Shown: positions 1-5,492, counted from the first letter of the stretch. The stretch is 6,696 nt of DNA from Actinomycetota bacterium (GCA_020200675.1 JAIVIG010000082.1:1-6696); one strand, 5' to 3'. Notes: generated by a model from the sequence alone, not told the origin. Translations and numbers: made by a program.

Positions 1-75
1 CTTCTTGAGCTCCCAGGCTCTCAAGCGCCTTCCCTCGCGCCAGTCTGTGGCTTCCTTTGAAAGTGAGTTGTCCAT
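1..75 (-). CDS. Partial transposase-like gene, N-terminal 25 codons (IS630 type)
   Basis: Reading leftward from an ATG at 75-73 gives 25 uninterrupted codons that run off the window edge. The peptide begins MDNSLSKEATDWREG and continues RRLRAWELKK. The stretch DWREGRRLRAWEL is what I remember from the start of IS630-family transposases of actinobacteria and Chloroflexi, where it leads into a helix-turn-helix of the type 'G.....IA..LGVS.G.VS.W'; that part lies outside the window. A weak ribosome-binding site (AGGAT, read leftward) sits about 7 nt upstream of the ATG. The family call rests on about 15 residues, so another helix-turn-helix protein is possible. If it is a transposase, one end of the insertion sequence should lie within the next 100 or so bases to the right. 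Confidence 0.5.
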   Translation of the reverse strand, partial: MDNSLSKEATDWREGRRLRAWELKK

Positions 76-79
76 GAGC

Positions 80-146
80 CGATCCTACCACAGCGTTTAG
101 CAGCCTCCGCACAGATCAGTAGGATCGAGGTTCTAAGCGGCTGCTA
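80..146. repeat. Two interlocked inverted repeats
   Basis: The 9-bp arm CGATCCTAC (80-88) is perfectly complementary to GTAGGATCG (119-127). The 8-bp arm TAGCAGCC (98-105) is perfectly complementary to GGCTGCTA (139-146). The order is A, B, A', B', so the two stems cannot both form as simple nested hairpins. They either compete or form a pseudoknot. The repeats start 5 bp upstream of the leftward partial transposase gene, so a leftward transcript starting to the right would carry them in its leader. They could instead be transposase-binding or end sequences of the element. The pairing is seen directly; any function is inference. Confidence 0.55.
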
Positions 147-190
147 CGCCCCGCCCGGCTTCGAATATAGCGCAATCTCCTCGGCCAGTC

Positions 191-217
191 CTTAAGATTC
201 CCTTAAGAATCGCTTAC
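191..217. promoter_or_regulatory. Tandem 11-bp repeat CTTAAG, candidate response-regulator site
   Basis: CTTAAG occurs at 191-196 and 202-207, and a partial third unit CTTAC lies at 213-217, all in an exact 11-bp period. The two full units also share ATTC or AATC directly after CTTAAG. Direct repeats one helical turn apart are the usual binding pattern for OmpR/PhoB-family response regulators. A leftward -10-like hexamer TATATT lies at 169-164, 21 bp from the first repeat, which would suit activation of leftward transcription. The rightward gene starts 135 bp away. CTTAAG is itself a palindrome, so the direction is not fixed. The repeat is seen; regulator and target are inference. Confidence 0.35.
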
Positions 218-335
218 AGGTGCTCGAAGTAGCCCGACCTGTCGCCCCGCCGGAGCACGGCGCGGAAGGCCAGGGTTTCCGCTAGCCGACCAAGGCCCGG
301 CTGGCGCGTTAAGGTATAGGCTCGACGCGACCACC

Positions 336-343
336 GGAAGGAG
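336..343 (+). promoter_or_regulatory. Ribosome-binding site that fixes the TTG start at 352
   Basis: GGAAGGAG at 336-343 is a strong Shine-Dalgarno sequence. It overlaps the in-frame GTG at 343, so that codon cannot be the start. The in-frame TTG at 352 lies 8 nt beyond it, which is ideal spacing. Confidence 0.75.
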
Positions 344-351
344 TGCTTCGG

Positions 352-585
352 TTGCAACTCATTTCCCTACCTTTGGCTCTAGGGTTGTGGCTCACCTTGG
401 GAGGGCTGGCCGGATTGGGCTTCGGCCTCTACGCCCTCCTGCGGGGGGGTCGGGGACAACGCGGTGGTTTGGGTCCCATTCCCGAACGCGGAATCCACGC
501 CATAGCCGGGGTGAGGATGCTCGTGGGCGGGGCGGTGGCCTTCGTTCTCGGCATCATTACTCTGTTGTCTCACTTCTCTGTCTGA
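352..585 (+). CDS. Small two-helix membrane protein, copy 1 (unknown function)
   Basis: This 77-residue protein has no family I can name. Residues about 3-31 form a long hydrophobic, Gly/Leu-rich segment ending GLYALLRGG. A short basic, Gly-rich loop follows (RGGRGQRGG, 31-39), then a conserved-looking stretch GPIPERGIHAIAGVRM (41-56). Residues about 57-72 form a second hydrophobic segment. This predicts two membrane helices joined by a positively charged loop, which the positive-inside rule would place in the cytoplasm with both ends outside. The TTG start at 352 is chosen from the Shine-Dalgarno spacing. A related gene lies convergent at 603-836: 27 of 33 residues match over the loop region, with mostly silent codon differences. 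The duplication argues that this is a real gene. It probably has its own promoter in 76-335. Confidence 0.7.
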   Translation: MQLISLPLALGLWLTLGGLAGLGFGLYALLRGGRGQRGGLGPIPERGIHAIAGVRMLVGGAVAFVLGIITLLSHFSV

Positions 586-749
586 AGTCTCCGAAGCAAA
601 GATCAGCCTAGCGCGGCGCGGGGGGCAGCGTATGTGTCAGGACGAACCGGCATCCTGACGCCGGCCACGACGTGTACGCCGCGCTCAGAGAGGGGACCGA
701 TGCCGCCCCTCTGGCCCCGGCCGCCGCGCAAGAGGGCGTAGAGGCCGAA
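421..749. repeat. Imperfect inverted repeat made by two gene copies
   Basis: Bases 421-519 (+) and 651-749 (read on the - strand) align without gaps over 99 bases. I counted 74 identical bases. They are the corresponding coding parts of the two small membrane-protein genes, from FGLYALL to AGVRM. Outside this core the proteins still resemble each other in the first helix (SLPLA.GL), but the tails after VRM do not match at all. The repeats lie head to head with their 3' ends facing, so read-through from either side would produce a long imperfect hairpin. Confidence 0.8.
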
Positions 750-836
750 GGAGAGGGCGACGAGACCGGTGAGGACGAGGAACAGGCCAGCTGCTAAAGG
801 GAGCGACAAGGAACCTTCGCTCCTGTCACGTACCAT
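603..836 (-). CDS. Small membrane protein, copy 2, with altered C-terminus
   Basis: This is a 77-residue paralogue of the gene at 352-585. After a short polar start (MVRDRSEG), residues 10-36 form one hydrophobic helix, followed by GLYALLRGGRGQRGG (31-45), GPLSERGVHVVAGVRM (47-62) and then an unrelated tail PVRPDTYAAPRAALG with no second helix. Most codon differences from copy 1 in the shared core are silent, which suggests protein-level selection rather than drift. The ATG at 836 overlaps the last 11 bases of the upstream TPR gene in another frame, so translation may be coupled. The only SD-like sequence (GGGAG) is too close to this ATG. A TTG at 809, about 10 nt after an AGGAG, is an alternative start. 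It could be a gene with a genuine single-helix form or a decayed copy truncated at its 3' end. Confidence 0.5.
   Translation of the reverse strand: MVRDRSEGSLSLPLAAGLFLVLTGLVALSFGLYALLRGGRGQRGGIGPLSERGVHVVAGVRMPVRPDTYAAPRAALG
636..659. repeat. Small hairpin in the tail of copy 2
   Basis: GTCAGGA (636-642) and TCCTGAC (653-659) are perfectly complementary around a 10-base loop. The hairpin begins at the point where copy 2 stops resembling copy 1. No run of T follows on either strand, so a classical intrinsic terminator is not supported. It might still help separate the two convergent transcripts. Confidence 0.35.
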
Positions 837-2181
837 TCTCCCGGTTTCCGGGGGCGCCCATGCGGGCGAGGAGGGTGCGGAACTTCGGGTGTTCGCGCAG
901 GGGGGCGAACTCCAGGGCCTGCTCGAAGTGCTCGGCGTCCTGCTCTCCGGCGTCGACTGCCTTCTCGATGTAGTCGAGGGAGGCGGCATAGTCGCCGCGG
1001 CGCGCCCTTATGCTCGCGAGCGCCGAGAGGGCGGGGGAGTAGCCGGTGTCGACGGCGATGGCCCGCACGAGGAGCTCCTCCGCGGTTTCCAGGTCGTCGG
1101 TAGCATAGTAGAGGCTCGCGTAGGAGTAGAGGGCGCGGGGGTTGCCGGGGTCTTGTTTTAGCGCCTCGACAAAGTGCTCCTCGGCCCTCTCGACCTCGCC
1201 GCGGCGCTCGTGGTAGAGCCCGATCTCCAGGTGTGCGTTCGGGTCGTCGGGGTCCAGGTTCAGGACCTTTCTGTAGGCCTCGGCCGACCCTTCCTCGTCG
1301 CCCAGAGCCAGGCGCACCTCGCCCAGAGTGTAGAGGTGGCGGATCTCGTCCTGCCCCATCGCCACGGCCTCTTCGGCTAGGGCGAGCGCCTCTTTGAGGC
1401 TCCTGTTCTCGGCGAGGAGGTGCGCGGCGAGCTCGTCCCTTATCTCCGGCGAGCCGGGGCACTCGCGCAGGCCTCGCCGGAAGGCCTTCTCTGCCTCCTC
1501 GGGGTGGTCGTTGCGGGCGTGGCAGATGCCGAGGTTCGCGTGCGCCTCCCACCACTCCGGCGAGTACTTTATCACCCGCTCGTACTCGTCTATCGCGTCG
1601 GGGTAGCGGCCGAGCATGTCCAAAGAGTTGGCCCGAAACGTGCGGGCCCCGCTCTTCTGCTGGCCCTCCTGGGCGACCTCCAGAGCCCTCCCGAAAAACC
1701 CCAGAGCCTGGGCGTAGTCGGCGGCGTCGAAGGCGGTGAGGCCGGCGTTTATGAGCATGTCCGCGTCCTCGGGGTGGGCCCGCGTCCACCGCTCGAAGGT
1801 CGCGCGCGCCAGGCCCGGCTCGCCCATAAAGCCGTAGTAGCGCCCGAGCTCGACGAAGGTGTCCGGGTAATCGGGGTCCAGGGCCGTCGCCCGCTCCAGG
1901 TGGTGCAGCGCCTTGAACGGCTCGTCGTTGCGCATGGCCAGCTGGGCGAGGCCCATGCGCGGGGCGACCCACTCGGGATCGAGTTCCAGCGCGTCGAGGA
2001 AGCTCGCCTCGGCCTCCTCGGTGCGTCCCAGGTCCAGGAGAGCCCGGCCCGTGGCCTCTATCACCTCGGGGTTGTCAGGCTCTAGGGCCAGCGCCTGCTC
2101 GAAGCGCGAGAGCGCCTCCTTCAGAAGGCCCTCCCCCGCGAGCGTTTCTCCCTGTTCTAGAAGTTCCTCGGACTCCTCCAT
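826..2181 (-). CDS. Tetratricopeptide-repeat (TPR) protein
   Basis: This is a soluble protein of 451 residues from the ATG at 2181. It consists almost wholly of about 11-12 TPR units, each about 34 residues, with the usual small-residue and Pro pattern. Examples are EALSRFEQALALEPDNPEV, AEASFLDALELDPEW, SAEAYRKVLNLDPDDPNAH and AEEHFVEALKQDPGNPRAL. It ends in REHPKFRTLLARMG, a common close for such proteins. No signal peptide, membrane helix or catalytic domain is visible. TPR arrays bind partner proteins, so a scaffold role is likely but the partner is unknown. The start is uncertain. The same frame extends to a TTG at 2229 and an ATG at 2190, but no start has a ribosome-binding site. An extended -10 box (TGGTTTAAT) ends 7 nt before the ATG at 2181, which fits a leaderless mRNA, and codons above that point are unusually AT-rich. 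Its 3' end overlaps the small membrane-protein copy 2. Confidence 0.85.
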   Translation of the reverse strand: MEESEELLEQGETLAGEGLLKEALSRFEQALALEPDNPEVIEATGRALLDLGRTEEAEASFLDALELDPEWVAPRMGLAQLAMRNDEPFKALHHLERATALDPDYPDTFVELGRYYGFMGEPGLARATFERWTRAHPEDADMLINAGLTAFDAADYAQALGFFGRALEVAQEGQQKSGARTFRANSLDMLGRYPDAIDEYERVIKYSPEWWEAHANLGICHARNDHPEEAEKAFRRGLRECPGSPEIRDELAAHLLAENRSLKEALALAEEAVAMGQDEIRHLYTLGEVRLALGDEEGSAEAYRKVLNLDPDDPNAHLEIGLYHERRGEVERAEEHFVEALKQDPGNPRALYSYASLYYATDDLETAEELLVRAIAVDTGYSPALSALASIRARRGDYAASLDYIEKAVDAGEQDAEHFEQALEFAPLREHPKFRTLLARMGAPGNRENGT

Positions 2182-2188
2182 CACACGC

Positions 2189-2197
2189 ATTAAACCA
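2189..2197 (-). promoter_or_regulatory. Extended -10 promoter for the TPR gene (candidate)
   Basis: Read leftward, TGGTTTAAT combines the TGn extension with a hexamer one base from TATAAT. The seven bases GCGTGTG separate it from the ATG at 2181, so transcription would start at or next to that ATG. No good TTGACA-like -35 is found at 16-18 bp spacing, which is tolerated by extended -10 promoters. Confidence 0.4.
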
Positions 2198-2230
2198 GAT
2201 AGACCGTGCTGTATTGTGAATTTGTCCAAC

Positions 2231-2239
2231 TGGTAGAAT
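2231..2239 (+). promoter_or_regulatory. Extended -10 promoter for the thioesterase operon (candidate)
   Basis: TGGTAGAAT matches the TGn extension plus a hexamer one base from TATAAT. Transcription would begin near 2246 and leave a leader of about 33 nt containing the Shine-Dalgarno sequence at 2265-2271. A weak inverted repeat, CTGGT (2230-2234) with ACCAG (2245-2249), brackets the -10 and the expected start and could be an operator. That last part is speculative. Confidence 0.4.
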
Positions 2240-2264
2240 CGCCCACCAGAAGAGACCGACGTTT

Positions 2265-2271
2265 AGAGAGG
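2265..2271 (+). promoter_or_regulatory. Ribosome-binding site supporting the TTG start at 2279
   Basis: AGAGAGG lies 7 nt before the TTG at 2279. The next in-frame candidate, a GTG at 2294, has no comparable upstream sequence. Confidence 0.6.
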
Positions 2272-2278
2272 CGTATCC

Positions 2279-2761
2279 TTGAAGAACCCCTCCGTGGTAC
2301 AGAAGATCTCTGTCCGTTACCAGGACCTCGATCCCTACGGTCACGTCAACAACGCCGTTCATCTGGAGTATTTCGAGGCGGCCCGGATCGCGTACCTGAA
2401 CGCCCTGGCCGAGAGGGCCGGGCTCGGGTCGTTGCAGGCCGGGGACATACCCGGGGTGTACTACGTCATCGCAGAGGCCAACGTACGATATAAAGCCCCG
2501 ATCTACTTCGAAGACGCCCTCCATTGCTCCGCGAGCATCCGCACCGTCGGCAACCGCTCCTTCGTCATTGACCACGAGCTCCGCGCCGGCGAGAGCTACG
2601 AAAACGGACGCACAGTCGCCGAAGGTACGAGCGCCCAGGTCTTCTACGACCCCGAAACCGAAGAGGTACGTCCCCGCCCCGAATGGTTCCTCGCCACCGT
2701 CGCCGGGCTGGAGAACCGCGCCGAAGAATCCTTCGCGCCGTCGAAAGGTGAGGGTGGCTAA
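2279..2761 (+). CDS. Acyl-CoA thioesterase, hotdog fold (4HBT/YbgC-FadM type)
   Basis: This 160-residue protein would hydrolyse acyl-CoA thioesters to free acid and CoA in the cytoplasm. Residues 12-25 carry the family signature VRYQDLDPYGHVNN. By alignment with the Pseudomonas 4-hydroxybenzoyl-CoA thioesterase motif (GDCDPAG), D18 is the expected catalytic aspartate. The helix that follows, YFEAARIAYL (31-40), is also typical, and the core strands include VRYKAPIYFEDAL and VGNRSFVIDHEL. Length is slightly above the usual 130-150, owing to a C-terminal extension after about residue 137. The TTG start is chosen from its Shine-Dalgarno spacing. The stop is one base before the ATG of the aldo/keto reductase, so the two are almost certainly cotranscribed. 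The acyl substrate cannot be read from the sequence. Confidence 0.88.
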   Translation: MKNPSVVQKISVRYQDLDPYGHVNNAVHLEYFEAARIAYLNALAERAGLGSLQAGDIPGVYYVIAEANVRYKAPIYFEDALHCSASIRTVGNRSFVIDHELRAGESYENGRTVAEGTSAQVFYDPETEEVRPRPEWFLATVAGLENRAEESFAPSKGEGG

Positions 2762-2762
2762 G

Positions 2763-3575
2763 ATGCAATACCGCAGGCTCGGACGCAGCGACGTAGAGGT
2801 CTCGGCCGTGGGCCTCGGGACCTGGCAGGTCCTCGACGTACGAGGACGAGAGGAAGAGGCGCGCCACGAGGTCGTGCGAGCCGCCCTCGACGCGGGCGTA
2901 ACCCTCTTCGACTCCTCCCCGATGTACGGCGAGGCCGAGCGCGTGCTGGGCGACGCCCTCAAGAAATACGGCCGCGACCGGGCGACGGTGGCGACCAAAG
3001 TCTGGACCTCTGACGACCGGGAGGCGGAGCGCCAGATCCATGACGCCTTGAGCTTCTTCGACGGCCGGGTCGAGCTCTACCAGGTACACAACCTCGTCGC
3101 CGTCGAGAAGCGGCTAGACATGCTGGAGGAGCTAAAGAGCGAGGGCAAGGTCCGCTCTGTGGGGGCGACGCACTACTCGCGTTCGGCCTTTCCAGCGCTG
3201 ATGGACGTGATGCGCGGGGGGCGGATCGACTTCGTGCAGGTTCCGTACAACGTCGCCGACACGGCGGTGACGCGGGAAGTTCTGCCGCTCGCCGCGGAGC
3301 TCGACCTCGGTGTGATCGTGATGGTCCCCCTGGGCAGCGGCCGCCTCGTCCGCAATGCCCCGTCCGAAAGGGATCTCGAGCCCTTGCGCGAGTTCGGCGT
3401 CGAGACCTGGGGGCAGGCGCTCCTCAAGTTCGTCCTCTCTGACGAGCGCGTAAGCTGCGTCATCCCGGCGACCAGCAAGCCCGAGCGAGCCCGGAAGAAC
3501 GCCCGCGCCGGTGACCCGCCCTTCTTCGGCGAAGAGGAACGGGAGTATGTAGCGTCTCTCGCTCGGCGAGCTTAA
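2763..3575 (+). CDS. Aldo/keto reductase
   Basis: This 270-residue cytoplasmic NAD(P)H-dependent oxidoreductase would reduce an aldehyde or ketone. The start MQYRRLGRSDVEVSAVGLGT is classic for the family. The complete catalytic tetrad is visible: D50 and Y55 (TLFDSSPMYGEAERVLGDAL begins at 47), K79 (VATKVW) and H109 (YQVHN). The C-terminal cofactor segment is recognisable as VIPATSKPERARKNARAG (233-250), although ATSKP replaces the more common GTS/GAS form. The ATG at 2763 has the Shine-Dalgarno GAGGG at 2750-2754, inside the end of the thioesterase gene. The frame is open upstream to 2568, but that part overlaps the thioesterase and is not family-like. At 270 residues it is shorter than many members (280-330). 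The substrate is unknown; coupling to a thioesterase hints at fatty-acyl or aldehyde metabolism, which is inference. Confidence 0.9.
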   Translation: MQYRRLGRSDVEVSAVGLGTWQVLDVRGREEEARHEVVRAALDAGVTLFDSSPMYGEAERVLGDALKKYGRDRATVATKVWTSDDREAERQIHDALSFFDGRVELYQVHNLVAVEKRLDMLEELKSEGKVRSVGATHYSRSAFPALMDVMRGGRIDFVQVPYNVADTAVTREVLPLAAELDLGVIVMVPLGSGRLVRNAPSERDLEPLREFGVETWGQALLKFVLSDERVSCVIPATSKPERARKNARAGDPPFFGEEEREYVASLARRA

Positions 3576-3581
3576 TATACT
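3576..3581 (+). promoter_or_regulatory. -10-like hexamer before the Mrr gene (weak)
   Basis: TATACT, one base from TATAAT, begins directly after the stop codon of the aldo/keto reductase. It lies only 4 bp before the ATG at 3586, and no -35 is seen. If used, transcription would start just inside the annotated gene and favour the in-frame GTG at 3595. It may be chance in this short AT-rich gap. Confidence 0.2.
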
Positions 3582-3585
3582 TGGC

Positions 3586-4452
3586 ATGGGAGGCGTGCCA
3601 ACATATGATCAGCTTCTGAACCCTACGCTAAAGGCACTACGCAGCTTGGGCGGTAGTGCGTCTACCGCCGAACTTTTGGAGCAGATCATCGAAGATCTGC
3701 AACCTTCGAAAGAGGTTATAGAACAGCCACATCCTGGGAAGAGCAACCAGACCGAACTCGGATATAGGTTAGCTTGGGCACGCACTTACCTGAAGAAGTA
3801 CGGCCTGATAACAAACTCTGCTCGCGGGGTTTGGGCTCTAACTCCTAAAGGCGGCGATCTGAAGACGGTAGATCCACGAATTGTGGTTCGGGTAGTGCGA
3901 GAACAGTCTCGTCGTGAGAGACAGGGACGAATCGATTCTACGGAGGCAAAAGAAAGACAAACCGAACCAGAGACTGGCGAGGAAGAAACAGCTTCCTGGC
4001 GCGAGACGCTTCTGACCACGCTTCTGGAGATGCCACCCGATGCTTTCGAGCGCTTGTGCCAGCGTTTATTGCGAGAATCTGGCTTCATACAGGTGGAGGT
4101 TACGGGGCGTTCGGGTGACGGTGGTATCGACGGCCACGGTGTGATGCGCTTGGCCGGGCTGCTGAGCTTCCCAGTAATATTTCAGTGCAAACGCTACCGG
4201 AATACCATCTCTTCTGGAGTGGTAAGGGACTTCCGCGGTGCGATGGTCGGCAGGGCAGACAAGGGTCTGATTATCACGACAGGTAGCTTCACGCGAGACG
4301 CAAGCGCGGAGGCAACGCGTGATGGCGCGCCGCCTATAGACCTCATAGACGGCGAACAGCTAATAGACAAGCTGAAGGATCTCAAGCTCGGGGTTGCAAC
4401 GCGGCAGGTAGAGGTCGTGGAGGTGAACGCCGGATGGTTTTCGGCAATCTAG
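3586..4452 (+). CDS. mrr: Mrr-like restriction endonuclease
   Basis: This 288-residue protein resembles Mrr, a type IV restriction enzyme that cleaves modified foreign DNA. Residues about 6-92 match the Mrr N-terminal winged-helix domain (DQLLNPTLKALRSLGGSAST at the start, GLITNSARGVWALTPKG at the end). A charged linker (about 105-138) follows. The catalytic PD-(D/E)XK domain covers about 145-262: PDAFERLCQRLLRESGF with E155, then GRSGDGGIDGHG with D182, and VIFQCKRY with Q200 and K202. All expected active-site residues are present, so it looks intact. It sits 10 nt after the reductase gene, without a clear Shine-Dalgarno for the ATG at 3586; GTG 3595 is an alternative. Its GC is visibly lower than its neighbours' (32 of 60 bases in 3601-3660, against 43 of 60 in 2881-2940), which suggests horizontal acquisition. 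No partner methylase is in the window, as expected for type IV. Confidence 0.88.
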   Translation: MGGVPTYDQLLNPTLKALRSLGGSASTAELLEQIIEDLQPSKEVIEQPHPGKSNQTELGYRLAWARTYLKKYGLITNSARGVWALTPKGGDLKTVDPRIVVRVVREQSRRERQGRIDSTEAKERQTEPETGEEETASWRETLLTTLLEMPPDAFERLCQRLLRESGFIQVEVTGRSGDGGIDGHGVMRLAGLLSFPVIFQCKRYRNTISSGVVRDFRGAMVGRADKGLIITTGSFTRDASAEATRDGAPPIDLIDGEQLIDKLKDLKLGVATRQVEVVEVNAGWFSAI

Positions 4453-4461
4453 TATCGACTC

Positions 4462-5373
4462 CTAACTCCGCTCGCTACTGAGCTTCTCTACGTCCTCCGG
4501 GGTCGGCAACGAGCCCTGGGCCCCCTCTCGCGTCACGGCGACGGCCCCGGCTATTACCGAGTAAGGGACGGCCTCTTCGAGTAGCGCGCCCTCCGCGAGC
4601 TTCGCCGCCAGCGCTCCCATGAACGCGTCCCCGGCTCCGGTGGTGTCTACGACCTGGACCTCGGGGGCGGGGAAATGCCGGGAAGACTCCCCGGTAGCGA
4701 GGATCGCGCCAGCGGCGCCCAAAGTTACGATGGCCGAAGGCGGGCCGAGATCCAGCAACTTACCGGCGGACTCTTCGGGGTCTCGCGCGTCCTCTCCGAG
4801 CAGGAACGCCGCCTCGTGCTCGTTGACGACGAGCGGGTCGGAGAGGCGGAGCAACTCGCCGGGCACCTCGTGCGAGGGCGCCAGGTTGAGTACGAATCTC
4901 CCCCCGTTGCCGGTTACTATGCGGGCCGCCGTCTCAACGGCTTCGACCTCTACTTCGAGCTGGGCGACGAGCACCCGCGCCCGTTCCAGGTCTTCGGAGG
5001 CGGTTGCTACCTCGTCGGGACCGAAGCGGCGGTTGGCCCCGGGTGAGACGACGATTGCGTTCTCGCCGTCGGGGGTCACGGTGATGAAGGCGGAGCCGGT
5101 CGGCGCGTCGGAGACGGTTTCTACCCGGCCCGTCTCCACCCCGTTGTCGCGCAGGTTCTCTACGAGTTCCTTGCCGAAGGAGTCTTCGCCTACCCTTCCG
5201 AGCATCGCCACTTCGGCGCCGAGGCGGGCGGCGGCGATGGCCTGGTTGGCGCCCTTGCCGCCGGGGTAGAGGGCGAGCTCGGCGCCGGTGACGGTCTCGC
5301 CGGGCTCCGGGCGGCGCTCGACCTTCAGGACGAAGTCCTGGTTGATCGAGCCGACAACGAACACCCCGGTCAA
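4462..5373 (-). CDS. rbsK: Ribokinase-family sugar kinase (PfkB family)
   Basis: This 303-residue cytoplasmic kinase transfers phosphate from ATP to a sugar such as ribose. The N-terminal strand VFVVGSINQDFV carries the substrate-binding GSxNxD pattern (8-13). PfkB signature 1 is GGKGANQ at 38-44. VVNEHEAAFLLG (182-193) holds the conserved NE..E. Signature 2, DTTGAGDAF, is at 243-251, with D249 as the expected catalytic base. VTREGAQGSLPT (280-291) matches the end of bacterial ribokinases. Length fits the family (about 300-310). The TTG at 5373 is chosen because GGGAGG lies 4 nt upstream; GTG at 5364 is equally possible at 13 nt. The gene is divergent from a sugar ABC-transporter operon, which suggests the kinase acts on its imported substrate. 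Ribose itself is not proven, because PfkB kinases vary in substrate. Its 3' end converges on the Mrr gene with 9 bp between the stops and no visible terminator. Confidence 0.9.
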   Translation of the reverse strand: MTGVFVVGSINQDFVLKVERRPEPGETVTGAELALYPGGKGANQAIAAARLGAEVAMLGRVGEDSFGKELVENLRDNGVETGRVETVSDAPTGSAFITVTPDGENAIVVSPGANRRFGPDEVATASEDLERARVLVAQLEVEVEAVETAARIVTGNGGRFVLNLAPSHEVPGELLRLSDPLVVNEHEAAFLLGEDARDPEESAGKLLDLGPPSAIVTLGAAGAILATGESSRHFPAPEVQVVDTTGAGDAFMGALAAKLAEGALLEEAVPYSVIAGAVAVTREGAQGSLPTPEDVEKLSSERS

Positions 5374-5475
5374 GACGCCTCCCGCTCTCCTTACGCGCCG
5401 ATCTCCGGGTATTTTACAGAATGGGCTCGCGTGGACGCTTTGGGGGAGCCGGATGTGCGTGGCAGAGACAACGGG

Positions 5476-5481
5476 TAGAAT
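5476..5481 (+). promoter_or_regulatory. -10 box for the transporter operon (candidate)
   Basis: TAGAAT is one base from TATAAT and is followed by ATTTTG in otherwise GC-rich DNA. Transcription would begin near 5488, giving a short leader of about 17 nt with the Shine-Dalgarno inside it. No clear -35 is seen at 16-18 bp, so an activator may be needed. Confidence 0.35.
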
Positions 5482-5492
5482 ATTTTGTGGGG

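Larger units (their letters stand above)
76..351. other. Non-coding region between the partial transposase and the small membrane-protein gene
   Basis: No convincing coding sequence is seen in about 275 bases. The left half holds two interlocked inverted repeats (80-146). The middle is locally AT-rich and holds a tandem CTTAAG repeat (191-217) and a possible leftward -10 box TATATT (169-164). The right part (220-335) is GC-rich with no clear structure, apart from a weak possible rightward -10 (TATAGG, 315-320) without a recognisable -35. If the leftward gene is an insertion sequence, its terminal repeat probably lies in the first part of this stretch, but without the other end I cannot place it. 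Confidence 0.5.

Noticed and set aside
343..351. GTG at 343 as the start of the small membrane protein
   Set aside because: The codon overlaps the Shine-Dalgarno sequence itself. TTG at 352 has correct spacing.
572..588. ACTTC/GAAGT inverted repeat at the end of the first small gene as a terminator
   Set aside because: The stem is only 5 bp and no T run follows on either strand.
794..1972. 392-codon leftward open frame inside the TPR gene
   Set aside because: It overlaps the TPR gene in another frame on the same strand. Its Arg/Pro/Gly-rich translation has no family features and is typical of a high-GC shadow frame.
1420..2085. 221-codon rightward open frame antisense to the TPR gene
   Set aside because: It mirrors the repeat periodicity of the TPR coding strand and has no start signals or family resemblance.
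826..2181. The TPR gene's periodic sequence as a tandem DNA repeat or CRISPR array
   Set aside because: The periodicity is at the protein level (about 34 residues) with diverged DNA. There are no identical repeats or spacers.
2568..2762. Upstream extension of the aldo/keto reductase frame
   Set aside because: These 65 codons overlap the thioesterase gene and give a non-family peptide. The ATG at 2763 matches the conserved family start and has a Shine-Dalgarno.
2075..2998. 307-codon leftward open frame spanning the TPR start, thioesterase and reductase start
   Set aside because: It covers parts of three better-supported genes plus a promoter region and has no domain features.
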